Source: an uncultured Roseibacillus sp. (lineage in GTDB: Bacteria > Verrucomicrobiota > Verrucomicrobiia > Verrucomicrobiales > Akkermansiaceae). From it: DNA of 35,683 nt. The notes under the pieces were generated by a model. The model was given only the letters and a program-made list of their open reading frames with translations, ran no database searches and was not told the DNA's origin. Location: contig CALFBF010000108.1 of NCBI GenBank assembly GCA_937949965.1, positions 1 to 35,683 of the forward strand, in the 5' to 3' direction. The position numbers and the translations under genes are program-made. Below, one piece after another: positions 8,883 through 17,365 of the stretch. The stretch's first letter is position 1. Each line of letters starts with the position of its first letter.

Positions 8883-9850
8883 CCTCACTGTTATCCTATT
8901 TTGCCAATCCCGCTAAGCTACGGAAGCTGGGCATTGTTGGGCTGAACGAGCGTAATGGTCGCTATCTTTTACCGAATAATCCGCGCCATCTTTATCGGGC
9001 TGTTGATGACAAGTTGCGGACCAAGGAGCTGGCAATAGCAGCCGAGATTGCCGTTCCCGAGCTCTACGGCGTCCTTCGTAGTCCTGGTGATTTGAGGAAG
9101 ATTGAGTCCCTTGTAAGCGAGCGTTCCTCCTTCGTGATGAAGCCTGCTATGGGCAGTGGCGGGAAAGGGGTTCTTGTGATTAAGGAGAAGAAAGAAGAAC
9201 GATTTCTCAAAGGAAGCGGGAGTTCTCTTTCTTTAGAAGAACTCAAGTTCCATGCCAGCAATATCTTGGGAGGTCTTTTTAGCCTAGGCGGCAAGCGTGA
9301 TGCCGTGATGTTAGAAGAGTTTGTGAGCTGTGAAGCCGGACTTCAATCCTACAGTTTTCAGGGTGCGCCTGATATCCGAGTAGTGATGTTGCATGGCTAT
9401 CCCGTCATGGCGATGATGCGCCTTGCGACACGGGCTTCGGATGGGCGCGCAAATCTCCACCAAGGAGCCGTTGGCGTCGGGATTGACCTTGGGACCGGAC
9501 GCACCACCCACGCGATTTGCGGTCGCGAAAGTGTGGCGAAACACCCCGACCTTGGAGTTGCCCTGATCGGTCAGCTCATTCCTCATTGGGGCGAGGTGTT
9601 AGAGCTGGCGAGCCGTTGTTATGACTTTGCTAATTTGGGTTATTTGGGGGCTGATGTCATGGTCTGTGAAGACCTAGGGCCGACTTTGATTGAGGTGAAC
9701 GCGCGGCCTGGATTGGCGATTCAGTCGGCTAACGGAGCGGGACTTCAGGATCGCTTCGAGAGGGTGCAAAGAGAGGCTGATCGGCTGAAGGGGCAGGCTG
9801 TGCTTGAGGAGAGAGTGGATTTTGCGATGCAAGAATTCACTGCCGGTTAG
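8879..9850 (+). CDS. ATP-grasp alpha-L-glutamate ligase-like protein
   Basis: The 323-aa protein matches the ATP-grasp group related to RimK-type glutamate ligases that is found with RimB-like and 7TM-transglutaminase genes. Visible signs are FVMKPAMGSGGKGVLVI (nucleotide-binding strand and loop), the ASDGRANLHQGAVGVGID segment and the Mg-binding LIEVNARPGLAIQSANGAGL near the C-terminus. ATP-grasp enzymes make an acyl phosphate and join it to an amine, so it probably ligates an amino acid or peptide in the cytoplasm; the substrate is not known. It is the last gene of the coupled cassette. Its TAG stop and the convergent TAA of the next gene share the bases TTAG at 9847-9850. Confidence 0.9.
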   Translation: MTSLLSYFANPAKLRKLGIVGLNERNGRYLLPNNPRHLYRAVDDKLRTKELAIAAEIAVPELYGVLRSPGDLRKIESLVSERSSFVMKPAMGSGGKGVLVIKEKKEERFLKGSGSSLSLEELKFHASNILGGLFSLGGKRDAVMLEEFVSCEAGLQSYSFQGAPDIRVVMLHGYPVMAMMRLATRASDGRANLHQGAVGVGIDLGTGRTTHAICGRESVAKHPDLGVALIGQLIPHWGEVLELASRCYDFANLGYLGADVMVCEDLGPTLIEVNARPGLAIQSANGAGLQDRFERVQREADRLKGQAVLEERVDFAMQEFTAG

Positions 9851-10941
9851 AGGTCTTCCGCATTGCGGTCAGGCGTCCACCAATCTGTGTTCCAGAAGAG
9901 ATGCATTTCCTCCGCGCTGGGAATTGCTACGGAGCGAACGATGCGAAATCCAACGTGCTGGCCATTAGTGTGATACCAGATGCTTTTGGGCACTTGCGGG
10001 TCGATCATTTTCCAATCCTTGGAGGACTTGGTCTGTGAGGTGATGGTTAGGTCTTCGGGGTCATCATCCCAGCTACCGCCTTTCACAATTCGTGGGTAAC
10101 GGGTTTCGGCAATACGCCAAGGATTCGTGGTGCCAGACTTGAGGGAACTTCGGTAGTTGGGATCGTGACCATCGAGAACCCATTCTGCGACATTACCATG
10201 CATATCGTAGAGACCCCAAGCGTTTGGCTTTTTCTGCCCTGTTTGGTGGTAAGTATCGTCACTATTATCGTAGTACCAAGCGTATTCGCCGATCTGATTT
10301 TCGTCGGAACCAAAGGAGTAGCTCGTAGTTGCTCCGGCACGACATGCATACTCCCATTCGGCCTCAGTGGGCAGGCGATAAAAGTTACCCGTCTGAGCCG
10401 TGAGCCATTGACAGAACTTAGACGCAGCATGATGGGTCATGTTCATGGCGGGATAATTAGGGCCATTATCAAATTGCCCGGAGAGAAACATGTCGTGATA
10501 CTGGGGTGTGGGCTGAGAAACCGCGTCGACGAGTGAAGTGTTCTTCTCGGGTTCTAACAAAGAGCCGTCCTTATTCCGTCCCAGATCGTTTTGATAATAG
10601 GCTTGGTAGAGAGACCAAGGAATCTCGATGGACGAGATCCAGAATGGAGAGAGTTCCACGGTACGTTTCTTATCTAGCGCTAAAGTGCCACCAGGAATGG
10701 CCACCATTGTGAGTTCTGCTCCTTTGGCCTTGGGAACAGTTTCACGGTAAGTTTCGTGTTTCGTTTTTGCGGTGGCATTCGCTTTCGCAACGACCTTTGC
10801 ATGGATTTTTTTTGTGATCGGAAGCTTTTGTGGTGCTGGGAGAGGGTAGTCCTCAGGAGTCGAGGAGGTTGTCGCTGGGAGCGTTTCTCCTCCTAGAAAA
10901 TTAGTAAGAAAGAAAAAGAGGAGAGGCTGAAGAGGGCGCAT
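9847..10941 (-). CDS. Secreted FGE-sulfatase (SUMF1-like) domain protein lacking the catalytic Cys
   Basis: From ATG 10941 the product has a signal peptide (MRPLQPLLFFFLTNFLGG), a basic, Ala/Lys-rich linker, then a formylglycine-generating-enzyme fold with MVAIPGG, YRLPTEAEWEYACRAG, YDMHGNVAEWVLDG and RIVKGGSWDD. True FGE carries Cys near the C-terminal GFRC; here the motif is HVGFRIVRS without Cys, so I do not expect sulfatase maturation. Such domains in this phylum often act as ligand-binding or lectin-like modules. The ORF track extends to 11019, but that overlaps the upstream gene and adds no signal sequence; from 10941 the gap to the oxidoreductase stop is 22 bases, which suggests an operon. 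Confidence 0.85.
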   Translation of the reverse strand: MRPLQPLLFFFLTNFLGGETLPATTSSTPEDYPLPAPQKLPITKKIHAKVVAKANATAKTKHETYRETVPKAKGAELTMVAIPGGTLALDKKRTVELSPFWISSIEIPWSLYQAYYQNDLGRNKDGSLLEPEKNTSLVDAVSQPTPQYHDMFLSGQFDNGPNYPAMNMTHHAASKFCQWLTAQTGNFYRLPTEAEWEYACRAGATTSYSFGSDENQIGEYAWYYDNSDDTYHQTGQKKPNAWGLYDMHGNVAEWVLDGHDPNYRSSLKSGTTNPWRIAETRYPRIVKGGSWDDDPEDLTITSQTKSSKDWKMIDPQVPKSIWYHTNGQHVGFRIVRSVAIPSAEEMHLFWNTDWWTPDRNAEDL

Positions 10942-10963
10942 GGATTCTAGTTTAAAAGAGAAA

Positions 10964-12256
10964 CTAGACGAGTTGATCAACTCCCGCTTTTGGCAGGGGC
11001 GCGATCGGGAATTCGTCATCGATACCTAGGGAGTCAGGGGCTAAGTCTTCGTTGGATTCGAAGAGTTGTTTCCAGGTGATTCGCTGTCCAGTGTGAGCCG
11101 CCTCACGTCCGAGGATGCCGAGCGCGGTCGAGTTTGCCATATATTCTCCCGTATTGATGTGCTTGCCCTCACGGAGAGCTGAGAAAAATTCGTTGTGGCA
11201 GACTTGATACATGTTCTGTTCTTCGCCATCGGCTGCCTTGTAACGCCAGATTCTTTTCCCGGTATGGTCAGTAATCTGACACCGACTAGGAGAGACCATG
11301 GTACCGCCTTCGCAACTCACTCGGTCGATGATTTCGTTGTGGCAATTGTGGAACTGGCGTTGACCCACGTGGCAGAAGACGTTGTCTGGGTATTCATAAG
11401 AGACCGAGTAGTTGTCATAGACATTGCCGGGATCAGTGCGTTGATGTTTTCCTCCGTTGCCAACAGCCGCTATCGGAGCGACGTCGTTCATCGCCCAAGC
11501 GACTTTATCGACGGTGTGAATGCATTGTTCTAAAAGCGGACCACCAGAAAGCCATTCGAAATTGATCCACTTCCAGAGTTGCCACCGCACATCTGCCATT
11601 CCCTGAGGCTTTTTTTCGTTATTGGCGAGAGCGCGGACTCGACCACTGTAGTAGGTCCCGTAGACGGAGGTGACCTTACCAATATCACCGGCGAGTACTT
11701 TGCCATAGGCCGCGCGAGTACCTGGCTGAAAGCGCCAACAGTATCCATGTTGGATGGAGATCTTCTTCTCGTCGGCAAGTTTGGCGGAAGCGAGGACTGA
11801 CTTGACCCCAGCCATATCAACCGCCATCGGTTTCTCGGCAAAGACGTGTTTCCCCGCCTTGATGGCCGCGTGGAGGTGTTGTGGCCGAAAGCCTGGAGGG
11901 GCTGCGATCAGAACGACATCGACTCCAGAGTCGATCAGTTCTTGGTAAGCATTGAAGCCAGAGAATTGGCGTTCGGCGGGAACCTCGATGCGTTTTTCGA
12001 ATGAAGGTTTCGCCGAGAGATTATTGAGAGACTTGGTGATCTTTTCAGGAAAAGCATCTGCCAGTGCCCAAAGGCGAACATTGGGATCAGCGGTCAGAGC
12101 TTGCACGACGGCACCGGTACCGCGGCCTCCGCATCCGATAAGGCCTATTTTAATGGTGTTATTGTTAGCCGTCTGCGCATTTGCGAAATAAGTAGATCCT
12201 ACGATAATGCTAGTAGCGGTAGTTGATTTAATAAATTGACGACGGTTTTTTGGCAC
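10964..12256 (-). CDS. TAT-exported Gfo/Idh/MocA-family oxidoreductase
   Basis: The 430-aa protein starts at GTG 12256 with a twin-arginine leader (NRRQFIKSTTATSIIVGSTYFANAQ), then a Rossmann fold with IKIGLIGCGGRGTGAVVQAL for NAD(P) binding, HVFAEKPMAVD (the conserved EKP motif with the catalytic Lys) and the alpha/beta C-terminal domain ending in GQRITWKQLF. Family knowledge: these enzymes oxidise or epimerise sugars and related alcohols with a tightly bound cofactor, and exported versions are very common in Planctomycetes and Verrucomicrobia. The sugar cannot be predicted. It is followed closely by the FGE-like gene, so the two are likely co-expressed in the periplasm. Confidence 0.93.
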   Translation of the reverse strand: MPKNRRQFIKSTTATSIIVGSTYFANAQTANNNTIKIGLIGCGGRGTGAVVQALTADPNVRLWALADAFPEKITKSLNNLSAKPSFEKRIEVPAERQFSGFNAYQELIDSGVDVVLIAAPPGFRPQHLHAAIKAGKHVFAEKPMAVDMAGVKSVLASAKLADEKKISIQHGYCWRFQPGTRAAYGKVLAGDIGKVTSVYGTYYSGRVRALANNEKKPQGMADVRWQLWKWINFEWLSGGPLLEQCIHTVDKVAWAMNDVAPIAAVGNGGKHQRTDPGNVYDNYSVSYEYPDNVFCHVGQRQFHNCHNEIIDRVSCEGGTMVSPSRCQITDHTGKRIWRYKAADGEEQNMYQVCHNEFFSALREGKHINTGEYMANSTALGILGREAAHTGQRITWKQLFESNEDLAPDSLGIDDEFPIAPLPKAGVDQLV

Positions 12257-12620
12257 AACATAGTTTTACGCTAGGGGAGATTTCATCTTACAGGCAAAAT
12301 GGTTGTTCCACATTGCCGTTTTTTGGCAAGAAGAGGTCAGTGAGAATATCCTTAATTTTCAAACGAATAGAGGGAACCATGGATTTCTCTTTCGATCTCT
12401 CCGTCAGGGGTTGGGAGTTTGGTTTTGAGCACGTAAGGTGCGTGCTGAATGAAGCCACTGGAGTGGTGAGTTGGCTAGCTCTACTATCTGTTGAGACGAT
12501 GCATTCGATGATCGTAAGTTCTTTCTCATTTTTAAGATCGGAGCCGTAAGTCTCTGATCGTTCGATAGTGTAGCTTTTGAGCGAAAAATGGGAGGGCTGG
12601 AGTTTGTCGGCCAGAATTCG
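12257..12620 (-). other. Intergenic region, no gene seen
   Basis: This stretch lies between the oxidoreductase start and the aquaporin stop, both on the minus strand. Two track ORFs (12250-12549 plus, 12404-12718 minus) have no recognisable composition or motif and I do not accept them. A small inverted repeat TTGCC-N7-GGCAA is centred near 12321, about 65 bases upstream of the oxidoreductase start, and could be an operator or part of the leader. Confidence 0.4.
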
Positions 12621-13382
12621 TTACGTTGGAGCAGAGAATACTTTTCCCGCAATTCTAGCTCCGAGGGGAGCACCGAGGAAGGGTGCAACGATGTAGACAA
12701 GGAACCAACTACTGCCATTAGCTTGGAAGGGATAGAGGCCCCAGCCTGCTAGGGTGGAAAAGAGACGAGGAGCAAAGTCCCGCGCGGGGTTGAAGCCAGC
12801 CATCGAGATTGGCGCAAAGATGGAAATGAGGATGGTGAGTGCAAGGCCAATCCCAACTGGAATGAACCAATTAGGGAAGGGACTACTACGGTGCTTGAAG
12901 ATGAGTCCAAAGACAAAGAAGGCGAGTAAGAGGGTGCCGAGGAATTCTGCTAGAAAAGCGTTCCAAAGTGGGATGTTAGAGGAGTGGAATTCCCCGAAAA
13001 TTTTTGCGGAGGCTTCACTCCCTGCCGACCCGCGTGTCAGTCCTTGGGCGGCTTCCAAGGCCGTAATGGAAGGACCGAACAAGCCGTAGAGAAGAGCTGC
13101 CGCCAGAAAGGCTCCCATGAACTGTCCTGCGAAGTAGTGGGGGATTTTTTTCTTTGAAAAACCGTCAACACTCACGAAAGCAATCGTGATCGCAGGGTTT
13201 AGATGAGCTCCGCTCAGTGATCCTGTTAGCGTAATCGCTAAGGCTACCGCGATACCCCAGATGGCAGCGATTTGGAACAGCCCTGAAAAGGCGTCAAAAC
13301 AAACAGCGCCTGCGACGGCCCCGCAGCCGAAGAAGACAAGGAGAAAGGTGCCCAGAAGCTCGCCAGTGAATTCTTTTTTCAT
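12621..13382 (-). CDS. glpF: Glycerol-facilitator-type MIP channel
   Basis: The 253-aa protein has six hydrophobic helices and the two NPA half-helices of the MIP family: HLNPAITI in the first half and GFNPARDFAPR in the second. The Asp directly after NPAR is characteristic of glycerol-conducting aquaglyceroporins and separates it from AqpZ, which has NPARS (as in the other MIP gene at 27850). The expected role is facilitated diffusion of glycerol and small polyols through the inner membrane. No glycerol kinase or regulator gene is beside it; it sits 86 bases downstream of secA on the same strand, so the placement does not explain its substrate. Confidence 0.92.
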   Translation of the reverse strand: MKKEFTGELLGTFLLVFFGCGAVAGAVCFDAFSGLFQIAAIWGIAVALAITLTGSLSGAHLNPAITIAFVSVDGFSKKKIPHYFAGQFMGAFLAAALLYGLFGPSITALEAAQGLTRGSAGSEASAKIFGEFHSSNIPLWNAFLAEFLGTLLLAFFVFGLIFKHRSSPFPNWFIPVGIGLALTILISIFAPISMAGFNPARDFAPRLFSTLAGWGLYPFQANGSSWFLVYIVAPFLGAPLGARIAGKVFSAPT

Positions 13383-13468
13383 CGCACGTTGTGGCAGATG
13401 TCACCGTGCGCAGAGGGATATGGCGAGCCAAATTTGTGAACTCGTATCCTAAAAGAATAGGGGGACGA

Positions 13469-16400
13469 TTATTCCTCTTTTCCGCAGCACGATTTGAACT
13501 TTTCACCCGAACCACAAGGGCAGTTATCATTACGACCCACTTTGACGGTAGGGCGACGCTTGGGAAGGTTGATTTTGAGTTCAGGTTTATCCGGTTTGAC
13601 ACTGCCAGCGTCGGTTGAGACCGACATGTTATTCTGCGCGATTTGACCCGGGCTCGGGGCCGTGCCACCGAGTTCGAGAGGTAGGTTTTGCAGGAAGTTC
13701 TCGTAAGCGTCCAAGTTCGTAGTCGAGCGGAAGAGATTACCTAGCGCTTCTTCCTCGATGTTAGCCATCAATTCTTCGAAAAGCTTGTAGGCCTCGTTCT
13801 TGTATTCGACGAGTGGATCCTTCTGACCCTGTGCTCGTAGGCTGATGCCGTCGCGGAGGGAATCCATATTGTAGAGATGCTGCTGCCACTGACGATCGAT
13901 CGCTACCAGAATGATCTGACGCTCGAGGTCGTCGAGGGCCTGCGGCACTTCGTGAGTAACCTTCAGTTCATAGGCCTGTTTCACTTTTTCCATCAAGAAA
14001 GTGGTGACCTCATCTGAGGTCATGTTCTCGAAGCCAACCGTGTCCTTATCGAGACGGAGGGGGAAAGTCATGTTGGCCCAACCAATGAGTTCTAACAGAT
14101 CAGAGGCTCCCTCATCACGCTGGTTCATGTAGAAGTCGACCTTCTCGGGGATGGTCTTGTCGATGACTTCGTAAATCAGTTCACGAGGATCTTCAGAGGT
14201 GAGAACTTCATTACGGTAGCCGTAAACTACTTCACGCTGATTGTTCATCACGTCGTCGAAGTCGAGGACATACTTACGCTGGCGATAACGGTGCTGCTCG
14301 ACACGCTTCTGCGCCGTTTCAACCGAGCGGTTCAGCCACTTGTGTTCAAGAGCTTCACCCTCTTCCATTCCGAACCGTTCCATCATGTTGGTCATGCGGT
14401 CAGCGGCGGCAAAGTTGCGCATGAGGTCATCCTCAAAGGAAATATAGAATTGCGACATCCCCGGGTCACCCTGGCGGGAGCAACGACCGCGGAGCTGGCG
14501 ATCGATTCGGCGAGATTCGTGGCGCTCGGTTCCGATAACGAAGAGCCCACCGAGGTCGGAGATGCCTTCGCCCAACTTAATGTCTGTTCCCCGACCAGCC
14601 ATGTTCGTCGCGACAGTGACCGACCCTTTCTGACCGGCTGCTTGCACGATCTCGGCCTCCTGACGGTGGAATTTGGCATTGAGAACCTTGTGCGGGATTT
14701 TCGCTCGCTTGAGCATCCGCGAGAGCGTTTCCGAGGACTCGACGGAAGCAGTTCCGCAGAGAACAGGTTGTCCCTTGTCGTGTGCTTCCTGAATCTTGGT
14801 AATAACCGCGTTATATTTTTCGCGTCTTGTCTTGAAGACCTGATCGTTGAGGTCTTCGCGCTGATTTGGTCTGTTCGTCGGTATAGGAAGCACGTCGAGG
14901 TCGTAGATGTCCTTAAACTCAGAGGCCTCCGTTTCTGCCGTTCCCGTCATTCCGGCCAGCTTGGCGTAGAGGCGGAAGTAGTTTTGAATGGTAATGGTCG
15001 CGTATGTCTGGGTTTCAGCCTCAATTTCGCAATTTTCCTTAGCTTCGACGGCCTGATGGAGCCCGTCTGACCAGCGGCGACCCGGCATCTCGCGACCCGT
15101 ATTCTCGTCAACGATAACGACCTTGTTTTGCTGGACCACGTATTCGACATCCTTCTCGTAGATACAGTAGGCCTTCAGCAACTGAGAGATGACGTGCATT
15201 TTTTCCCCCTGTTCGTCGAGGCGCACGGTGGCCTCTTCTTTCATGCGGGCGCGTGTCTCTTCGTCCAAGTCGAGCTTGGCGTCGATCTCGGCGTAAGCGC
15301 CAGCGAGGTCAGGCAAGATGAAGCTTTCGGGATCGTCAGGGGAGAGGAGTTCGCGACCCATTTCCATGAGGTCGGAATCATGAGCCTTCTCATCTATGGT
15401 GTAGTAGAGTTCCTCCTTGGCCGCATAGAGGTCCTTCTTTTGAGTATCTTGATACATTGCCAACTCCGCCTTTTCAACAATACGGCGGATATCAGGATCC
15501 TCCATGAAGCGCATGAACTGCCGGTTGCGTGGTTGCGCGAGCTTGAGCTTGAAGAGTGTCCGTCCTGCTTCTTCTGGTTCTTGATCGTCGAGCTGCTTCT
15601 GAGCTTCGGTAGCCAACTGGGCGCAGAGCATGTTCTGCTTCTTGACTAAGCCCTCAATGAGCCCCTTGTATTGAACGTATTTTTCGGTGGAAGTTGCTAC
15701 CGTAGAAGGACCCGAGATGATGAGGGGAGTTCGCGCTTCATCGATCAGGATGGAGTCTACCTCATCAATAATAGCGAAGTAGTGACCGCGCTGAACTTGA
15801 TCGAGGCTGGAGTGAGCCATGCCATTGTCGCGCAAATAGTCGAAGCCGAATTCGGCATTCGTCCCATAAGTGATGTCGCAGCCATAGTGTTCGCGGCGCT
15901 CTTGTGGCATGAGCGAGTTCTGGATGCATCCTACGGTGAGACCGAGGTAGCGGTAGAGAGAACCCATCCACTCCGAGTCCCGGCGAGCAAGATAGTCGTT
16001 CACCGTAATCACGTGAACCCCGAGACCAGTGAGCGCATTTAAGTAAACGGGCAGAGTCGCCACCAGAGTCTTACCTTCACCCGTTTGCATCTCCGCAATG
16101 AGACCGCGGTGCAAGCCCGTGCCGCCCACTAGCTGAACGTCGAAGTGAACCATCTCCCAAAGAATCTCCTGATCCGCGACATTGATGGTCTGACCACACA
16201 TCCGGCGGGCGCCGTTTTTGACCACAGCGTAAGCTTCCGGAAGGATGGTTTCTAAATACTTCTCCCGTAATTTAGGGAATTGATCTTCAATGTTTTGAAA
16301 GGCCTCCTTGGCTTCTTCGATGGAGGTGGTCGTCGCCGTGACCTTCGGCAAGCTTGGGAAGTCTGGGCGAAGAGCTTCGATACGGTCAGAAACGCTTTTG

Positions 16401-16639
16401 GTAAGCTCTGCTAAGGCATCGACATCCAGTTGCTCAATGGTGCGCTTGGTAGGCGTCTTGAGGGGGAGAAAGCGATGGAGATACTGCTGCCACTCGCGGG
16501 TTTTCTCCACCAAAACACTCTCAGGTTGGCTTTGGAGAGCCTCCTCAAGCTGATTAATTTTGGTCGCGACTGGGCGAAGCCGTTTTACTTCGCGTTGATT
16601 CTTTGTCCCGACGATTTTTTGGAGAGTCCACTTGAGCAT
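13469..16639 (-). CDS. secA: Preprotein translocase ATPase
   Basis: SecA is the motor that pushes unfolded preproteins through SecYEG. The motifs are complete: Walker A AEMQTGEGKT near residue 188, DEAD-box IIDEVDSILIDEARTPLIISG, VATNMAGRGTDI and GRCSRQGDPGMSQFYISFEDDLM in the second helicase half, and the Zn-binding SEC-C tail CPCGSGEKFKSCCG at the extreme C-terminus. At 1056 aa it is ~150 residues longer than E. coli SecA. The added length includes an N-terminal insertion of ~80 residues before Walker A and a helical insertion in the preprotein-binding region after LIISG. This pattern is known from Bacteroidetes and PVC-type SecA, so it is not abnormal. Many exported proteins in the window depend on it. 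Confidence 0.98.
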   Translation of the reverse strand: MLKWTLQKIVGTKNQREVKRLRPVATKINQLEEALQSQPESVLVEKTREWQQYLHRFLPLKTPTKRTIEQLDVDALAELTKSVSDRIEALRPDFPSLPKVTATTTSIEEAKEAFQNIEDQFPKLREKYLETILPEAYAVVKNGARRMCGQTINVADQEILWEMVHFDVQLVGGTGLHRGLIAEMQTGEGKTLVATLPVYLNALTGLGVHVITVNDYLARRDSEWMGSLYRYLGLTVGCIQNSLMPQERREHYGCDITYGTNAEFGFDYLRDNGMAHSSLDQVQRGHYFAIIDEVDSILIDEARTPLIISGPSTVATSTEKYVQYKGLIEGLVKKQNMLCAQLATEAQKQLDDQEPEEAGRTLFKLKLAQPRNRQFMRFMEDPDIRRIVEKAELAMYQDTQKKDLYAAKEELYYTIDEKAHDSDLMEMGRELLSPDDPESFILPDLAGAYAEIDAKLDLDEETRARMKEEATVRLDEQGEKMHVISQLLKAYCIYEKDVEYVVQQNKVVIVDENTGREMPGRRWSDGLHQAVEAKENCEIEAETQTYATITIQNYFRLYAKLAGMTGTAETEASEFKDIYDLDVLPIPTNRPNQREDLNDQVFKTRREKYNAVITKIQEAHDKGQPVLCGTASVESSETLSRMLKRAKIPHKVLNAKFHRQEAEIVQAAGQKGSVTVATNMAGRGTDIKLGEGISDLGGLFVIGTERHESRRIDRQLRGRCSRQGDPGMSQFYISFEDDLMRNFAAADRMTNMMERFGMEEGEALEHKWLNRSVETAQKRVEQHRYRQRKYVLDFDDVMNNQREVVYGYRNEVLTSEDPRELIYEVIDKTIPEKVDFYMNQRDEGASDLLELIGWANMTFPLRLDKDTVGFENMTSDEVTTFLMEKVKQAYELKVTHEVPQALDDLERQIILVAIDRQWQQHLYNMDSLRDGISLRAQGQKDPLVEYKNEAYKLFEELMANIEEEALGNLFRSTTNLDAYENFLQNLPLELGGTAPSPGQIAQNNMSVSTDAGSVKPDKPELKINLPKRRPTVKVGRNDNCPCGSGEKFKSCCGKEE

Positions 16640-16746
16640 GAGATTGTTGCGCTGGCTTAGAGCGCGGTTAAATACACTTGCCCAGCAGACAAGGCAAGGA
16701 AGGGCTGTGCCCTTTCTCGGCTAAGAGTGAGGAAAAATGGGGTAAA

Positions 16747-17187
16747 CTAGCGAATTAACCGGATAATTCCAGGAATCCGGAACCAGTTTCCCTCCGAGGC
16801 GCGAATGCAACCGATGATTCCGAGAACGTAAAATAAGATCACGAGCGGGAGGTAGAGAAAGCCGGCCAGTCCAAAAGTGATAATGGTGATAACCATAAGT
16901 GGGATGGAGTAGATAAAGAAGGTGATCTGTAAGTTAAGTGCCTCTTTGCCGTGGTGGTTGACGAACTGGGATTCATCCTTCTTGACCAGCCACAGAATGA
17001 GAGGTCCTAGGAATCCGGTGAGAAGACTGAGAAGGTGGATTAGCATTGCCTGAGTCCGTTCTTCGCTTGTAGGAGAGTAAGGTCCGGCCAGGGGATCTAA
17101 GCCGGGAACCGGAGCGCCTTGGGCAGGTTGCCCTGGTGGCGGTTGTGGAAGCTGGGGTGGGGCAGGGACGTCATGCTCATCAGACAT
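16747..17187 (-). CDS. DUF4870-family small membrane protein
   Basis: From ATG 17187 the protein is 146 aa: a Pro/Gln-rich cytoplasmic N-terminus (PPQLPQPPPGQPAQG), then the DUF4870 signature (SEERTQAMLIHLLSLL, LGPLILWLVKKDESQFVNHHGKEALNLQ) and three or four hydrophobic segments. Family members are small inner-membrane proteins of unknown function. The ORF track starts at 17229, adding 14 residues without known similarity; the internal Met directly before SDEHDVPAPP looks better. It is separated from secA by 107 bases that contain a 6-bp hairpin (AAGGGC/GCCCTT at 16700-16714). Confidence 0.85.
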   Translation of the reverse strand: MSDEHDVPAPPQLPQPPPGQPAQGAPVPGLDPLAGPYSPTSEERTQAMLIHLLSLLTGFLGPLILWLVKKDESQFVNHHGKEALNLQITFFIYSIPLMVITIITFGLAGFLYLPLVILFYVLGIIGCIRASEGNWFRIPGIIRLIR

Positions 17188-17262
17188 GCTCCAAAAGCTA
17201 GCGAACTCCCACCCAAGAAACGAGCACAATTACCCACTGCAATAGAGCTAGAGTTGTTTGTG

Positions 17263-17283
17263 GGGTCGACTTCCAGTCGACCC
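17263..17283. repeat. Perfect 9-bp hairpin GGGTCGACT/AGTCGACCC
   Basis: The two arms are perfectly complementary around a TCC loop. It lies in the gap between the thioredoxin-like gene and the DUF4870 gene. There is no T-run on either side, so it is not a standard intrinsic terminator. Sequences with a GACTGGAAGTC-type core look like members of a dispersed intergenic hairpin family, but only one copy is in this window. Confidence 0.6.
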
Positions 17284-17365
17284 ATCCTACCACTGCAAAC
17301 CACCACCCCCTCACTACCGCCCTAGGCCGATTTTCCAGATTCCCCAAAACGGCCTCATCCCAAAT

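Noticed and set aside
12250-12549. 99-aa plus-strand ORF between the oxidoreductase and the aquaporin
   Set aside because: No signal, domain or start context; random-looking composition.
14291-15070. 259-aa plus-strand ORF
   Set aside because: It is fully antisense to secA, whose reading frame has unmistakable motifs; the composition is that of a shadow frame.
16700-16714. AAGGGC-TGT-GCCCTT hairpin as a terminator before secA
   Set aside because: No T-run on either strand and only six pairs.
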